This document shows, one piece after another, positions 25,707 to 37,497 of a stretch of DNA of 54,966 nucleotides. Numbering within the stretch: the first letter of the stretch is position 1; every line of letters starts with the position of its first letter. The notes beneath the pieces are model-generated. The model ran no database searches and was not told the DNA's origin. It saw only the letters and a list, made by a program, of their open reading frames with translations. Origin of the DNA: Apostichopus californicus (Eukaryota > Echinodermata > Holothuroidea > Aspidochirotida > Stichopodidae); NCBI GenBank assembly GCA_020650975.1, contig JAIPMN010000844.1, forward strand, positions 1-54,966. The letters run 5' to 3'. A program made the translations under genes and the position numbers.

Positions 25707-28700
25707 CCTTCTGTAAAGTGATATATTTTTTCTTGGTATTAATCAGCTCACATTTCACTCTTAGAGTGACTTGTAATCAAAGACTTTCATTGCTTACTGA
25801 TTTGCCTAGGAGCTTTATAGTGTATAAGTGTATTTAAGTACTTCCTAATTTGCCAAGAGGCTAGCATATCCACTACTTACTAGAATTATACCAGTTGGTA
25901 GCTCCTGAAGCCATCGTAATAGATGTCAAAGAGTTATTTTGATTGCAAGTTAATTATACCCCTAAGATGGAATATCTTCTCTTTTTTATTGGTAACATTT
26001 CAATGTTTATGATTACATTTATAGGTTTGACCTACAAAGATTGTATAGATATCTGAAATGAAGCCAGAGTGTGGTATGTTTGTACATCCATCATGTGAAC
26101 AGATGCTGAAAACTTGTTGATAATGTTATATTTAAATATATGTGTAATTAATACTCAAAAAGTTCAGGCTCTTAAATCACTTGGCTTACCATTTCACCTG
26201 TTACAAAATAAAATCAGGCAAAATGTCTTACAGATAAATATAAATATTCATTTAAATTTCTTCTATACATTTTATGTCAAATGATGAAAACTGTAAATTT
26301 AACTTGGGCCTATACAAATATAAACATATCTTCTTTGCATGCTAGAATCAGGGCAGATCTGTTTTTTTTTCATTATCAAGTGACCACTTAATATTGCACC
26401 TTTCTGGGGAACTATTTGTTTCATTAGTCAATTGGATTAATCTATTGGGAAGTGGCAACCATTGGTGAATTGATTTTAGTTATGGAATTCAGCCTGTTGC
26501 TTCCAAGTTCAGTTTGACATTGAATATTTTTTGTTTATTCTAAAAATGGGAATATTCTGTAGCAGAAACTAGGTCACTGTTTCATCATCATAATGTCTTC
26601 CGACTTTTGGCCCCAGTGCACTGTGACTATGGTTTCAATTTGCCTGCATGACATTAATACCCGTCACGGATAATTGTCAGGAAATTAGGAGGACAGATCG
26701 TGAGGAAATTTAATGGGAAGGACAGGCTGTGGCAGACATCCTATTCTTTTAGGGACGGATTGTCCAGCAGAGATGTCCACATGAAGAATGCTCTTATTCA
26801 TTTAATTGAGGAAACATTTGTTACTGATATTTTAGGGTTGGAGGTCAGTGACTCTGCATGCAAGGTTTGCCTGTCAGTAACGGTTGTGAGAACGTTGCTT
26901 AGTGAGGGAGGAGGGTAATATAACCATAGTCTGAGGGTCAGACTACATTATATGAAGAAAAGTCAAATGATACCAAAGTATGCTGATGTTTTCCAGCTTA
27001 AATTATGAGGAAGTTAACTCTGACCCCTAGACATAGAGCAAGAATATCACATTTTGAGTTGCTTGCTGCTGGGATGTACCAATTGCACATTTTACCTAAT
27101 ACCTGTAAGACCATCCACTGTTTAAACATTTGACTGAAACTGGTAAAACTTTCATGGACTCTAAGAGGGAGTTTGATGCTTCAAGATACAAATGGGAATA
27201 GTCAACAGGAAAAGAAGAAAATCAATTTTCTCATCATTATATCTTGGATGATAATCAATTAATTAGTTTTTCGTAGCTATCAGTGGAAGTCATTAATTAA
27301 GGTGAAATGAAAGTGTCTTTTATCACCATGGTAACGCGTCTAAGTTTGCATCATGTCCTTGGAGATCATTCAATCACTAATTACCAATTAATTATGTTCG
27401 GTAGTCAGCGTTAGAAGGCAAAGGGCAAATAAATCAACTTCTAACTTAGCATTTATAGCTACAATTAGCTGATTTGGAGTGCAGTTAAGGGAATACTTGA
27501 CATCAACTACGGTAACATGTCTTTTTTTAGTTTTTTTCTGTGTTAATTTGCCTTTTTCAACGTTCTCAACAATATCCCCAAAGTTTATTCCCAAAACATT
27601 TCGGGGGAAATTGTTTTACAAGTCAGTTGAAACTTTGAAAGTAATTTTACTTTTGCTGAGAACACTGAAGTGGTTGAAGTTGGGAGCTGGTTCAAGAGCC
27701 TCATGCTAAGGCAGTAGTCCTTTAGCCTAGCTAGGACAGTGTGTGAAGTATTGCTTTCCAACAGAAGAACAGTAGTTTTCACAAAATGGCTTCGAGGAAA
27801 ATAGTCCTATCAACTTTTTTTTTATAATGGTAACGTTACATAGGACGATTTTAGTTTCAGGCAAATATATACAAAATGTACCCAAATTATTAAGCCGAAC
27901 AGCTACCTCCAAGAAATGATCATATGTTGATGTGTACAGATTCAATTCTCCTTAAAGGTCACCAGTATTAGCCCTAAATATGCTAGAAAAGTTCAATAAT
28001 GGTCACTCACGCTCTAATTCCTGCATTCTTTTTTGTTACTACCACACTCAAATATTGTTCCTTGTTAAAACATTTAATTGTCTGATCTTAGCACCCCTTG
28101 ATGTCTGGAAGTAACATGCAACACCACCAGTAAAGAACTTTTGAAAACCCAAAGAATTTTTTTTTAGGTTGCTCAAAAAATTTGAGGCCAATAAACTGGT
28201 GATCTTTAAAGCCTAAACATCTGATGTGTAGATGTGTTGTTTTTGAAGGCTCCCTGGTTGAAGCAGGGAGTTGTTATGGAACTCCCTGGTTGAAGTAGTG
28301 ACTTGAATTTGCTGAAGGGGGTTGAGTGGTGATAAGAAGATTGATCGTGTAGAAGTTATTGTATCAATATCTCACAGTTGGATAGCAGGCACACTTTGCT
28401 CCTTCATCAATTTGTAACCAGCCAAACAAGTCTTACCTCTCCCTCAAGCAAAATTCCTTCTCATCAGAGAGGCATGACTTTACTGACATTTCTACAGACA
28501 CCAGAGATGTTTATAGTCCTGTAGGAAAGACCCTTCAGAATTGTAACTGGACAGGTTCATACCTCCAGTGTTGTGCTCCATCCTTACCAATAGCTGACTC
28601 AGGAAGTATTATGTGTTACTTCAAACTTACTCTTGTATGTCAAATAATGTGTGGTATAAATACCAAAAAAAAAAAAACTAGCACCAGGGTTGCAGGACAT

Positions 28701-28749
28701 TTGTTCAAATGTAGTACCCTGATGCTGTTGCAAATGATTTTAAGGCATG

Positions 28750-28851
28750 GAAATGTATTACGTCCATGGTTTGGGGGAGTTATAGAAATGTATTACGTCC
28801 ATGGTTTGGGGGAGTTATGGAAATATATTACGTCCATGGTTTGGGGGAGTT
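28750..28851. repeat. Three tandem copies of a 35-bp unit
   Basis: GAAATGTATTACGTCCATGG plus TTTGGGGGAGTTAT repeated at 28750, 28785 and 28820, nearly identical. It creates open frames in two phases that have no other support. Confidence 0.9.
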
Positions 28852-30230
28852 CACAGTTGGTGCAAGGTATGGCTTTTATCCAGATCTGCAGGCAAGATAT
28901 GATCCTAATTGTGAGGGACTGGAGAGGATAAAATTACTAAATAATATGACAAATTAGAGCATTTAATCCCGATGATGTTACTAGGTTTTATAATAATTAT
29001 TGCCTCGCAGCCCTTGGTGATGTTTGTTGTTATTACCTGTCGATAGTTCATTCCCATTTGGTCTGTTTATCAGACTTTCCATTTTAAGAGGAAAAGCAGC
29101 TGCAATTTCAGTTAGTATCACCTGGCAAATCAAACAACTTCAAAAGGAAAATATTTTTTTACTCTGTTGAAATTTGCAGTGAAAGTTTTCTGTAGATTGC
29201 CGGGAATATCGTCTGTTGAATTGTTTTAGGTGAAGATGTTACAAGAATAATAAAAGAGTGCCGATAACTTTCATACAGCATGGCAACCGCTGGAGTGTTC
29301 GGAGAAATTGAATTTAGCTGAATAAACATCTACCAGTGTGTGCGAATGAGATGGCTTTGGTTGACTACCTAGCAGTCATGCTTAATTTGTTTGCTTGTGT
29401 AAAGCTAATATACACATCATAGGGGGACCCCTTTGGGTGATCGGTGTGGCGAAGCAATTCTAATCCAAACAGCTTGTCCTCTTCGATCAGAAGTGGCTGG
29501 ATCCAGTTGATGGCTAGCTGTTGGAGAAGTGGCAGGGGTGCAGCCACTGGTGTGTTTATGCAGTTGTTGAGTATCTAAGTACCTTCAATCTCAAATCCAA
29601 ACAGGAAGCTAACAGTTTGAATGCAGTAACATAGACCATGGAGCAGCTAGGGGGATAGGTCAAGGTTCATCAATTTCCCCGACTGTTCACACTGTAGACA
29701 GTGAAACTCTTAGAAAAGTCCAATTTCAGTTAAAGAGGAGAATAAATGTTGTCTGAATAAGTGGATATTTCTTTTTCATAGTAGTACAAGGTTGATATTG
29801 AATTGAATGTAATGTGAAAGTCAAATAATTCAAACAGGTGTCAATGTAGAGATCATGAGCTCTTTACAGGGTTTGGTCTAAATTGAAAATGTTGTGAAAG
29901 ATAACATCCTTTGGCTAATGTTTGGAAAACTGAGGAACTGAGAATAGTATTTATTTTAAATAAAAAGCCACAATAGACCCCCACAAGAGGAAATGTGACT
30001 GAAGTATAACATATATTTCCCACAATACAGTCTGTGGATTAGACAGGTTGTAAAGGGACAAACTTAATTCCACATTTTGCTTTTATAAAAAGCAAGCTGT
30101 ATTATTGAGATTCGGTGGGAATTAGTAGTCTTCCTATGACTGAGAAAGTAATTACAAATTAGACAAAAGAAAAGTTGTGTTAAGACCCTGTAAAAGAGCC
30201 TAGCGGAGAATCCAAAGAGTGATGGTTCAT

Positions 30231-30594
30231 TTAAAGGGTGTGAAGACTCGCGCACAAAGAAATGGTCTCATGCTGGTAATCTGACCTAGTTTCGAATGAG
30301 GTGTAACAGAAGTGTTAGACACCACCATCCAACCCAGAAATTACACACACAGCTTGCTACTGTCGGTAATTAGACACTAGTGTACAGTCAATACATACAG
30401 CTACAGTCAATACCCACAACACAGTGTACATAGCAGAGATGGACATCTCAGGTCTACATAAAAGATAACAAGGTATCATGTTTCATTACTGTCTGCATTT
30501 TGTAGTGACAAGAAGAAAACTTCACTTGCAAGCAAAGGAAAGTTAGCTTATTCAGAGCGGCAGGCGGTTTGGGGCGAGTCTTCAATGCCTTTAA
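30231..30594 (-). mobile_element. TTAA-flanked MITE, family B copy 2 (inverted)
   Basis: Starts TTAAAGGGTGTGAAGACTCGC and ends GGGGCGAGTCTTCAATGCCTTTAA, so the end corresponding to the left side of the 17.5-kb copy is on the right here. Shares GTGTAACAGAAGTGTTAGACACC and CTACTGTCGGTAATTAGACA with copy 1 in reverse complement. 364 bp, 26 longer than copy 1, with extra GTCAATAC units in the middle. Confidence 0.82.
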
Positions 30595-31364
30595 GCCAGG
30601 AAACTGGGATGGCCTCATACATGTAACACTATTATCATAAACACATGCTGTAATTCAGTAACACACACATTCTGGAATGGTGCATTAATTGCAGTATGTT
30701 GTCATTCTGTTATTTTCATCTGGCTGATGATGTCATAATTATTCTTACAAAAAGTGAACTCTGAAGTCAAATGAAAGACTTTTGTAAGATTTAATATTTG
30801 CAAAATTAATTGCCTTGGCATTTGAAACTGGGAATCAAAACAGTGCAGCACCCAAGTTCTTTCAACTAGTAATATTTGTCATCTCCAATAAGATGGAAGT
30901 TTTTATTAAATTTCTGTATATTGAGCTTGAGGTTCATTTTTGGTTTACTTATTTGAATGATGTGATAAATATTAACTTATGTCAATCAATCTTCACTGTT
31001 ATAGGACAAATACTAAAAGTTATAATTAAATGAGGGCTTAGCTATAGTGTAGATTCTTTCTTTATTTCTTTTTTCCAGCCAAACAAAAGGTTCATTCAGC
31101 CATTTAATAGTGTTATTTTTAGTTTCATTGGGACATATTCCAAATAGCTAACTAGATTATTATCTTCATACATTTGTGATGTTCCTCTTTATATGGTAAC
31201 AATCACACTATCACATGGGTAAACCTGAATACAGCTAACAGAAATAGAGGGCGACAATGTAGAATAATAATCAAAGCTTAGCATATACACACACAATAAC
31301 TAAATTGTATATTAACCCTCTGGGTCTGCTGTCATGGATGGTTTCTTTCTTTGATATTTTTCAG

Positions 31365-31487
31365 ATACCAATGAATGTTTATTCAGCAATGGTGGATGCC
31401 AAGGAAGATGCTGTAACACCATCGGCAGCTTCTACTGTAAATGCGAAGAGGGATTTGAACTCTCAGCTGACGGTGTTACGTGTTTAG
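31365..31487 (+). CDS. MEGF6: MEGF6 exon 2: calcium-binding EGF module 2 with an extra cysteine
   Basis: Forty-one codons. With the G carried over from exon 1 it opens DTNEC, and the NTIGSFYC stretch supplies the Asn and aromatic residue of the cbEGF consensus, so calcium binding is expected. It has seven cysteines, not six: GRCCNT places an additional Cys right after Cys3. From memory the vertebrate module has a non-cysteine there. The free thiol could pair within the protein or between chains, or reflect a sequencing or annotation error. Donor is G|GTAAGA. The 1,295-bp intron that follows is half filled by a roughly 40-bp minisatellite. Confidence 0.9.
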   Translation: MPMNVYSAMVDAKEDAVTPSAASTVNAKRDLNSQLTVLRV

Positions 31488-31889
31488 GTAAGAGCGAGTG
31501 TCTGATCAATGAACTGGTGGGAGCCTACTCACTCACTCAGTAGATAAACACAAGTGTTAAACTAGGGTCACCCACATCCTGTGTAGATCAAAGCCCTTGT
31601 GACCGTAATTTTTTCTCATAGGATTCGGTGATGAAACATGGTTCAATAACATAAGTCTACCTTCACTCTATATCACAACTTAAAAATGGATTTGGTTGTT
31701 ATGTTTTATCAACTGCTAGCAATCAACAAGACCTTTGAGTCTTTAAAACAGATAACATACATATATAGCAAACAAAGAATGCACAAAATATGAACCAGAG
31801 CATTTGTTTTCTAATTACACATGATTGGAATGTTAGCTTTGTAAAGCATTAAACTTCTTCGGAGGGAGCAAAGGTAAATGGATAAAGTA

Positions 31890-32560
31890 TGTTATTTTTG
31901 TAGGAGTAAGGGTAGTGGTTATAGACAGTTTCTCTTTGTGAGAGCAAGGGTAGTGGTTATAGACAGTTTATTTTTTTGTGAGAGCAAGGGTAGTGGTTAT
32001 AGACAGTTTATTTTTGTCAGAGCAAGGGTAGTGGTTAAAGACAGTTTATTTTTTGTGAGAGCAAGGGTAGTGGTTATAGACAGTTTCTTGTTTGTGAGAG
32101 CAAGGGTAGTGGTTATAGACAGTTTATTGTTTGTGAGAGCAAGGGTAGTGGTTATAGACAGTTTCTTTGTGTGAGAGCAAGGGTAGTGGTTATAGACAGT
32201 TTATTTTTGTGAGAGCAAGGGTAGTGGTTAAAGACAGTTTATTTTTTGTGAGAGCAAGGGTAGTGGTTATAGACAGTTTCTTGTTTGTGAGAGCAAGGGT
32301 AGTGGTTATAGACAGTTTCTTGTTTGTGAGAGCAAGGGTAGTGGTTATAGACAGTTTCTTTGTGTGAGAGCAAGGGTAGTGGTTATAGACAGTTTCTCTT
32401 TTGTGAGAGCAAGGGTAGTGGTTATAGACAGTTTCTCTAATTTTGTGAGAGCAAGGGTAGTGGTTATAGACAGTTTATTTTTTGTGAGAGCAAGGGTAGT
32501 GGTTATAGACCGTTTCTTTTTTGTGAGAGCAAGGGTAATGGATAATTCAGTTCACTTCTG
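31890..32560. repeat. ~40-bp minisatellite in intron 2, about 17 copies
   Basis: Unit GTGAGAGCAAGGGTAGTGG plus TTATAGACAGTTT and a variable T/G-rich spacer, 38-42 bp. The spacer length differs from copy to copy, giving successive open frames in different phases that look protein-like (FVRARVVVIDS) but have no splice support. Confidence 0.92.
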
Positions 32561-32782
32561 AGGGAGCAAAGGTATTGGATAATTGATGTTACTTTTGTGG
32601 GAGCAAGGGTAGTGGGTAGTGGTTAGGACAGTGTATAGCAATGCTACAGTATATTAATGGTTAGCACATTCCCTAATTAAGGTTGGCTTAGATGCATTGT
32701 TGCAGCCAGCTATTAAGCTGATTTCACAACCCAGACAGAACACTGTCTTATGAAATGTATGTTCTTTGATGTTTCCTCACAG

Positions 32783-32905
32783 ATATTGATGAATGCCGTA
32801 TTAATAATGGTGGATGTCAAAGAATATGTGACAATATCCATGGAGGATACTCCTGTGCATGTCCAACAGGAGAAAAATTACACATCGATGACAGGACTTG
32901 TATTC
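32783..32905 (+). CDS. MEGF6: MEGF6 exon 3: calcium-binding EGF module 3
   Basis: Forty-one codons opening DIDEC, followed by NNGGC, CDNIHGGYSC and a CAC pair. Six cysteines, with the acidic N-terminal motif, the Asn and the Tyr of the cbEGF calcium site. The acceptor is CCTCACAG and the donor C|GTAAGT is near consensus. The 480-bp intron after it shows no repeat or ORF of note. Together with modules 2, 6, 8 and 9 it forms the calcium-stabilised rod-like N-terminal part of the protein; the rod shape is inference from fibrillin-like tandems. Confidence 0.92.
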
Positions 32906-33385
32906 GTAAGTGACTGATCTGTTATTATGTTATCAAAGTGATTCGTTTCATAGAAGGTGAAGTTGTCTTTTGCTTATTTACTGGCTAAATTTGCTTTATG
33001 TTCTTGGATAATCACAAACAGTTTGATCCGATGAAGCTAATTGTTCATGTTTGCAGTTTCAAGGAAGTTCTTGAAAGTGTGATAAACCCATGGCAGAAAG
33101 AACTCGGGCATTGAAGTCTTTAAAGTTCTGTTATCTGTCTAATTGGAAGTGTATACTGGTTAATTCATACTTTTCCCATCAGTATGGGGGAAAAAATGAT
33201 CCAGTGTGGTGTAGTTATCAAATGATGACATAGCACTTTGAGCAGTCTTATAACACCTAAAACAGCATGTCATAGTTAAATTAGACAGTCATTTTCAGAA
33301 CAGTCCCATGCAGGTTGATGTTTCACTGCCATTGTCTTCTAATACCAACATGATTAATTACTGTTATTGTTTTTATGTTTGACAG

Positions 33386-33511
33386 CTGAAGATGGATGTG
33401 AAGTAAATAATGGTGGATGTCATCACCAGTGTGTTTCATATTCTCAAGGCAGATATGCCTGTCAGTGCTACACTGGATTCAGACTGAATGATGATGGTAA
33501 AACTTGCGGAA
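33386..33511 (+). CDS. MEGF6: MEGF6 exon 4: EGF module 4, non-canonical calcium motif
   Basis: Forty-two codons, six cysteines: EDGCEVNNGGC, HHQC, GRYACQC, ending DDGKTC. The strict D-x-D-E start is replaced by PEDGC, so calcium binding is doubtful; the module resembles the LDL-receptor/MEGF6 NGGC type. Acceptor TTTGACAG, donor A|GTAAGT. The 1,968-bp intron that follows carries one copy of an interspersed repeat (34018-34240) that recurs near 41.9 kb. It also has an AAAAAAAAAAAAA tract near 34.8 kb and a C-rich run (CCCCCTCCCCCTCCCC) just after the exon. Confidence 0.92.
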
Positions 33512-34017
33512 GTAAGTGGTTTCTAATTTGCTAGTCTTGCCATATTAATGCCCCTGTCCTCAATACCCCTCCCCCTCCCCCTCCCCTTGGTCAGTGTTGT
33601 CTCTGTTCCTTGGTTTTACCTAAAAAGACTGTTTCTCTCAATGAGTGTTCATTGTGGAGTAACAGTGGCTGAGACAAGTACAATGTACACAAGTTGTGTG
33701 TGCAGTAACTTTTCCAAATTAACATCATAGCTTATCACACTGCAAGATTTGTCGTATGAGTGTTCAGTTCAGAAAAGGAAAGCTTGGATGAAGAGTGTAG
33801 TGTGTAGGTGCAGAATTCCATGGTTTTCTGTGTTACTCAAAGGTCGTTTGAGGTCAAGGGATGGAAAAGTCTGAAAAACCTTGTGAAAAACTCTTGAAAA
33901 ATTTCTCTGTGATTTAAATACTAGATAACCTTTGCTTTGGAATTAGGTTGTGAAATTATTTCTTAGGGTATAAACAATGTCATTAACTCTCATTCATGAA
34001 AAAAAATGTCAGGTTAA

Positions 34018-34240
34018 AGGGATGGTTGTATGGTGGCAGGGCTGATTTGCTAGCTTAAAATTGGTCCTTGCATTCATACATCTATGTGTCAATATTTACC
34101 AGAGGAAGACTGTTCTTGCTGGATATTAAAACATTTTGAAATAAAAATGCAATACTGTTAAAAATCCTTACCAGTGAATGAAATATTCTATGCCCACAAG
34201 GGAGTGATACACAAAGAGCTGGAAATCTCTGATCTTTTCT
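34018..34240 (+). repeat. Interspersed repeat, copy 1 (intron 4)
   Basis: GGGCTGATTTGCTAGCT, ACATCTATGTGT, GGAAGACTGT-CTTGCTGGATATTAAA and GAGCTGG-AATC-CTGATCTTT occur in the same order and orientation at about 41893-42110. Roughly 220 bp, clearly diverged. Family unknown. Confidence 0.75.
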
Positions 34241-35479
34241 GATTTAGAACTATATTTAGACCTTAAATTTCCATTTACGTGTCATGTGTCCCATCTTATA
34301 AGTGATTTTCATACGTTTATCCCTGTCAATTGTGGTCATGTGAGAAGGATTAATGCTTTTATAGATGCATCTTTGTCTTGGCAACAAGGGCTCATTGTTC
34401 GCTGACCATAAGTTAATAACACTTATTTAGCCAGTTTCTTCTATCAAGTTTATGGCCACATTCCAAATCAGTTGCCAAGTTATGTAGAAATCCAACCCTG
34501 TAGGAGGAAATGAAGAAATGGTATAGGTTTGCAGAGAGGCCTCTTAGTGTAGTCTGACTATGGTATTAAGGTGACCTATTTTAACCTAAAGTGTCATCAC
34601 CTGCTGTCATTCCTGAATATTGACTTGTTACCAAATTGATTAACCAACTGTCAAGGGTGACAATTATGTCACAGATCTTACCCTAACTTCAAAAGGATAG
34701 AAACAAATTCTCAGGGGATTTTCTGTGAAAACAGCCAAGCAAACTGACACATAACAGGAATCCATCTTGTAATAAATTTTATGGTAGCTATTTGTAAAAA
34801 AAAAAAAAACAGTCTTAGTATCTTGTTCTTAACTTCTAGATATTTCTTTGGAGAAGACCATTTATTGTTAAGTAAAGCGTACTTCTTAGTACAGGCAAAA
34901 AGAATGGTCTGTGGTCTGATGTCATAATAGCATGTATTTTGTTAAAAGAAATACTTTTCATTTAATGTTGACTTTTTGGGTTGTCTTTGGAATATTTCCT
35001 TATAAGACATCATGTCAAAAAGTAAAGCTGTTACAGCTGTGAAATCCCCTGCAGCAGCTGTAAAATCGAAAAAATGGTTCAATAAAAAAAATGATAGAAA
35101 ATATCTCAGCTGACCAGCAGTGACCTATTGTGTGAAACTGCACAGCACAAAACAGTTTGTCCTATGCAGCCCGGCTGCACGATGCTGCAGCCCCCTGAGT
35201 ATTTTCCTTTGTAATACAGGCGTGCCTTAATATCGTGTATATATAATCAGATTGCAACTCATTTTCCATGATTATTATTGTGTCTCTCATTTCTATGAAT
35301 ATTGCCAGATCATACAGTCATCAAGTTGCAATCATACCATAACAAGTAATATCTTTGATGACAATCATACTTTACTAGTAATTTGGTCAATTGTAATGTG
35401 TTTTTTGTGTGAAGTGTCTGAAATATATATCCTCAGTGACCTGTTTAAAGTATGATGCATTTCCACTCTTTATTTATAG

Positions 35480-35602
35480 GGTACAATCCTTGTGCGTTGC
35501 GTAATGGAGGTTGCCAGCACGTTTGCACCAATAGCATGGATACTGCTATATGCACGTGTAGACATGGCTATGAACTGTCTAATGACTTCCAAAGTTGTGT
35601 TG
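35480..35602 (+). CDS. MEGF6: MEGF6 exon 5: EGF module 5 (NPC...NGGC type)
   Basis: Forty-one codons. With the A from exon 4 it reads RYNPCALRNGGC, QHVC, then ICTC and FQSC: six cysteines, no acidic calcium motif. The NPC...NGGC signature matches the non-calcium EGFs that sit at this position in vertebrate MEGF6 (recalled, not searched). The acceptor is TTTATTTATAG and the donor G|GTATGT. The 1,077-bp intron downstream is mostly a 55-bp minisatellite beginning about 60 bp after the donor. Confidence 0.9.
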
Positions 35603-35664
35603 GTATGTGTTTTTCTTGTTTTTCTTTCTTCGTTTTCTACTTTTCAAAAGTGTTACTGACTTGC

Positions 35665-36437
35665 AGAACACAGAGACAATTGTGATATGTGTATCGTTGA
35701 CACTAACAATATATCAAACAGCACACAGTGACAATTGTGATATGTGTATCGTTGACACTAATGATATATCAAACAGCTTACAGAGACGATTGTGATATGT
35801 GTATCGTTGACACTAATGATATATCAAACAGCACACAGAGACGATTGTGATATGTGTATTGTTGACACTAACGATATATCAAACAGCACACAGAGACGAT
35901 TGTGATAGGTGTATCTTTGACACTAACAATATATCAAACAGCACGCAGAGAAGATTGTGATAGGTGTATCGTTGACTTTAACAATATATCAAACAGCACA
36001 CAGAGACGATTGTGATATGTGTATCGTTGACAATAACAATATATCAAACAGCACACAGAGATGATTGTGATGTGTGTATCGTTGACACTAACGATATATC
36101 AAACAGCACACAGAGACAATTGTAATATGTGTATTGTTGACACTAACAATATATGAAACAGCACACAGAGACGATTGTGATATGTGTATCGTTGACACTA
36201 ACAATATATCAAACAGCACACAGAGACGATTGTGATATGTGTATCGTTGACACTAACAATATATCAAACAGCACACAGAAAGAATTGATTGGTGTATCGT
36301 TGACACTAACGATATATCAAACAGCACACACAGACGATTGTGATAGGTGTATCGTTGACACTAACAATATATCAAACAGCACACAGAGACGATTGTGATA
36401 GGTGTATCGTTGACACTAACGATATATCAAACAGCAA
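35665..36437. repeat. 55-bp minisatellite in intron 5, about 14 copies
   Basis: Unit ACACAGAGACGATTGTGATA, TGTGTATCGTTGACACTAAC, AATATATCAAACAGC. Starts about 60 bp after the exon 5 donor and fills most of the intron. Each unit contains GATATGTGTATCG and ends CAAACAGC, an AG that could mimic an acceptor. Confidence 0.93.
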
Positions 36438-36679
36438 AATGAGACCTCTTCCATCTTCAAACTTGTACAGTCAATAGAACAAAGTCTGTTGATGTGTGTT
36501 TGAAATTGTATACGGTGAAGGGATCTGGGTAGTTGGTGTTCTTCTACCATTTATGACTGTACGGCTTCCTTTTAGTCTCCACTGCATCCTCATGATCAAA
36601 TTACAATAAATGACTCTAATATTGACATATGCAGAGAAACTTCCCAGTTTCATATTTGTTTATGATCAATCTCTTGCAG

Positions 36680-36799
36680 ATATTGATGAATGTGCAACTC
36701 CAGGAAGTTGCCAACAGAACTGTCTGAACACAGAAGGATCATTCCGTTGCAGTTGTAATTCATCGTACACCCTCACAGAGGATGGGAGAAGTTGCAGAG
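36680..36799 (+). CDS. MEGF6: MEGF6 exon 6: calcium-binding EGF module 6
   Basis: Forty codons, six cysteines: [24 protein letters not shown] and RSC. It has the full cbEGF calcium consensus, including the Asn and Phe of NTEGSF, and an NSS glycosylation sequon (CNSSYT). Acceptor CTCTTGCAG, donor G|GTGAGT. The next intron is 548 bp. Its last 200 bp are the tandemly triplicated splice acceptor of exon 7. Confidence 0.92.
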
Positions 36800-37144
36800 G
36801 TGAGTGACTGATATTCAGAATACAAATGTTGTATTTACAGCGGAGTGGCTGTTATCTGCACCGATCATTTATACAATTTCAAAATTTTCCTTGTGGAATT
36901 ACGAAGGAGTGGAGTTTCGACTTTTAGATCCGCAAGTAAATAATTCAATACTTTGAGGATTAACTGAAGCCTAATAAATACAATGCATCCTTGCTTGCAT
37001 TAGTCTTTACAGAAGATAGTATTTCATTACCCCCACTATAATACACTCAAGTCTCCCAAAGATAATTATTATTCTACTATAACTGGAAATTATTATTACA
37101 CCACTCTACTACGTATAAGTTTACATTTTGTTTTCATATAAGGT

Positions 37145-37370
37145 GATTGTTTGTATGTCTGTTGCATAATCAGCCTATCCTATCCTTTTGATTTGCAGAC
37201 ACGTACACCATCGGCATTGATCGTTTGTATGTCTGTTGCATAATCAGCCTATACTATCCTTTTGATTTGCAGACACGTACACCATTGGCATTGATCGTTT
37301 GTATGTCTGTTGCATAATCAGCCTATCCTATCCTTTTTGATTTGCAGACAGGTACACCATTGGCATTGAC
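37145..37370 (+). repeat. Triplicated splice acceptor of exon 7 (74-75-bp units)
   Basis: Three near-identical units (TTTGTATGTCTGTTGCATAA ... CCTTTTGATTTGCAG followed by ACA-GTACACCAT-GGCATTGA). Each spans the polypyrimidine tract, the AG and the first ~23 coding bases of exon 7. Acceptor AGs end at 37198, 37272 and 37347. Only the last leads into the EGF-coding frame. Confidence 0.93.
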
Positions 37371-37497
37371 ATATTTGATATATGTCGCTCTGAGACATGT
37401 GGCGGGCTGGGCGATTGTGTGGTGGTGAATGGTACCGGGATCTGTCAATGCCTAGAAGGCTACAAGGTTGCAGACTATAATCCCCTTCTCTGTGTTG
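37348..37497 (+). CDS. MEGF6: MEGF6 exon 7: EGF module 7 with N-terminal extension
   Basis: Fifty codons. About 12 residues (DRYTIGIDIFDI) precede a six-cysteine EGF with SETCGGLGDC, an NGT sequon and ICQC. From memory the same module in vertebrate MEGF6 also has a short N-terminal extension. The acceptor used here is the third of three tandem copies of ATTTGCAG (after 37198, 37272 and 37347). Starting at copy 1 or 2 runs into a stop (TAA and TGA respectively) before the EGF, so only copy 3 is open. Donor G|GTAAGT. The 1,439-bp intron after it holds a CT microsatellite, an AGGAT microsatellite and a 25-bp minisatellite. Confidence 0.9.

Noticed and set aside
31878..32561. Chain of repetitive open frames (FVRARVVVIDS repeats) on the + strand
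   Set aside because: Product of the ~40-bp minisatellite; phase changes between blocks and there are no splice sites or similarity.
35012..35113. 33-residue lysine-rich small open frame (starts MSKSKAVTAV)
   Set aside because: Lies in intron 4 in sense orientation with no sign of independent expression; low-complexity Lys/Ala content arises easily.
36153..36398. Cysteine-containing repetitive open frame
   Set aside because: Comes from the 55-bp intronic minisatellite; the unit is not a multiple of three, so the peptide alternates between frames.
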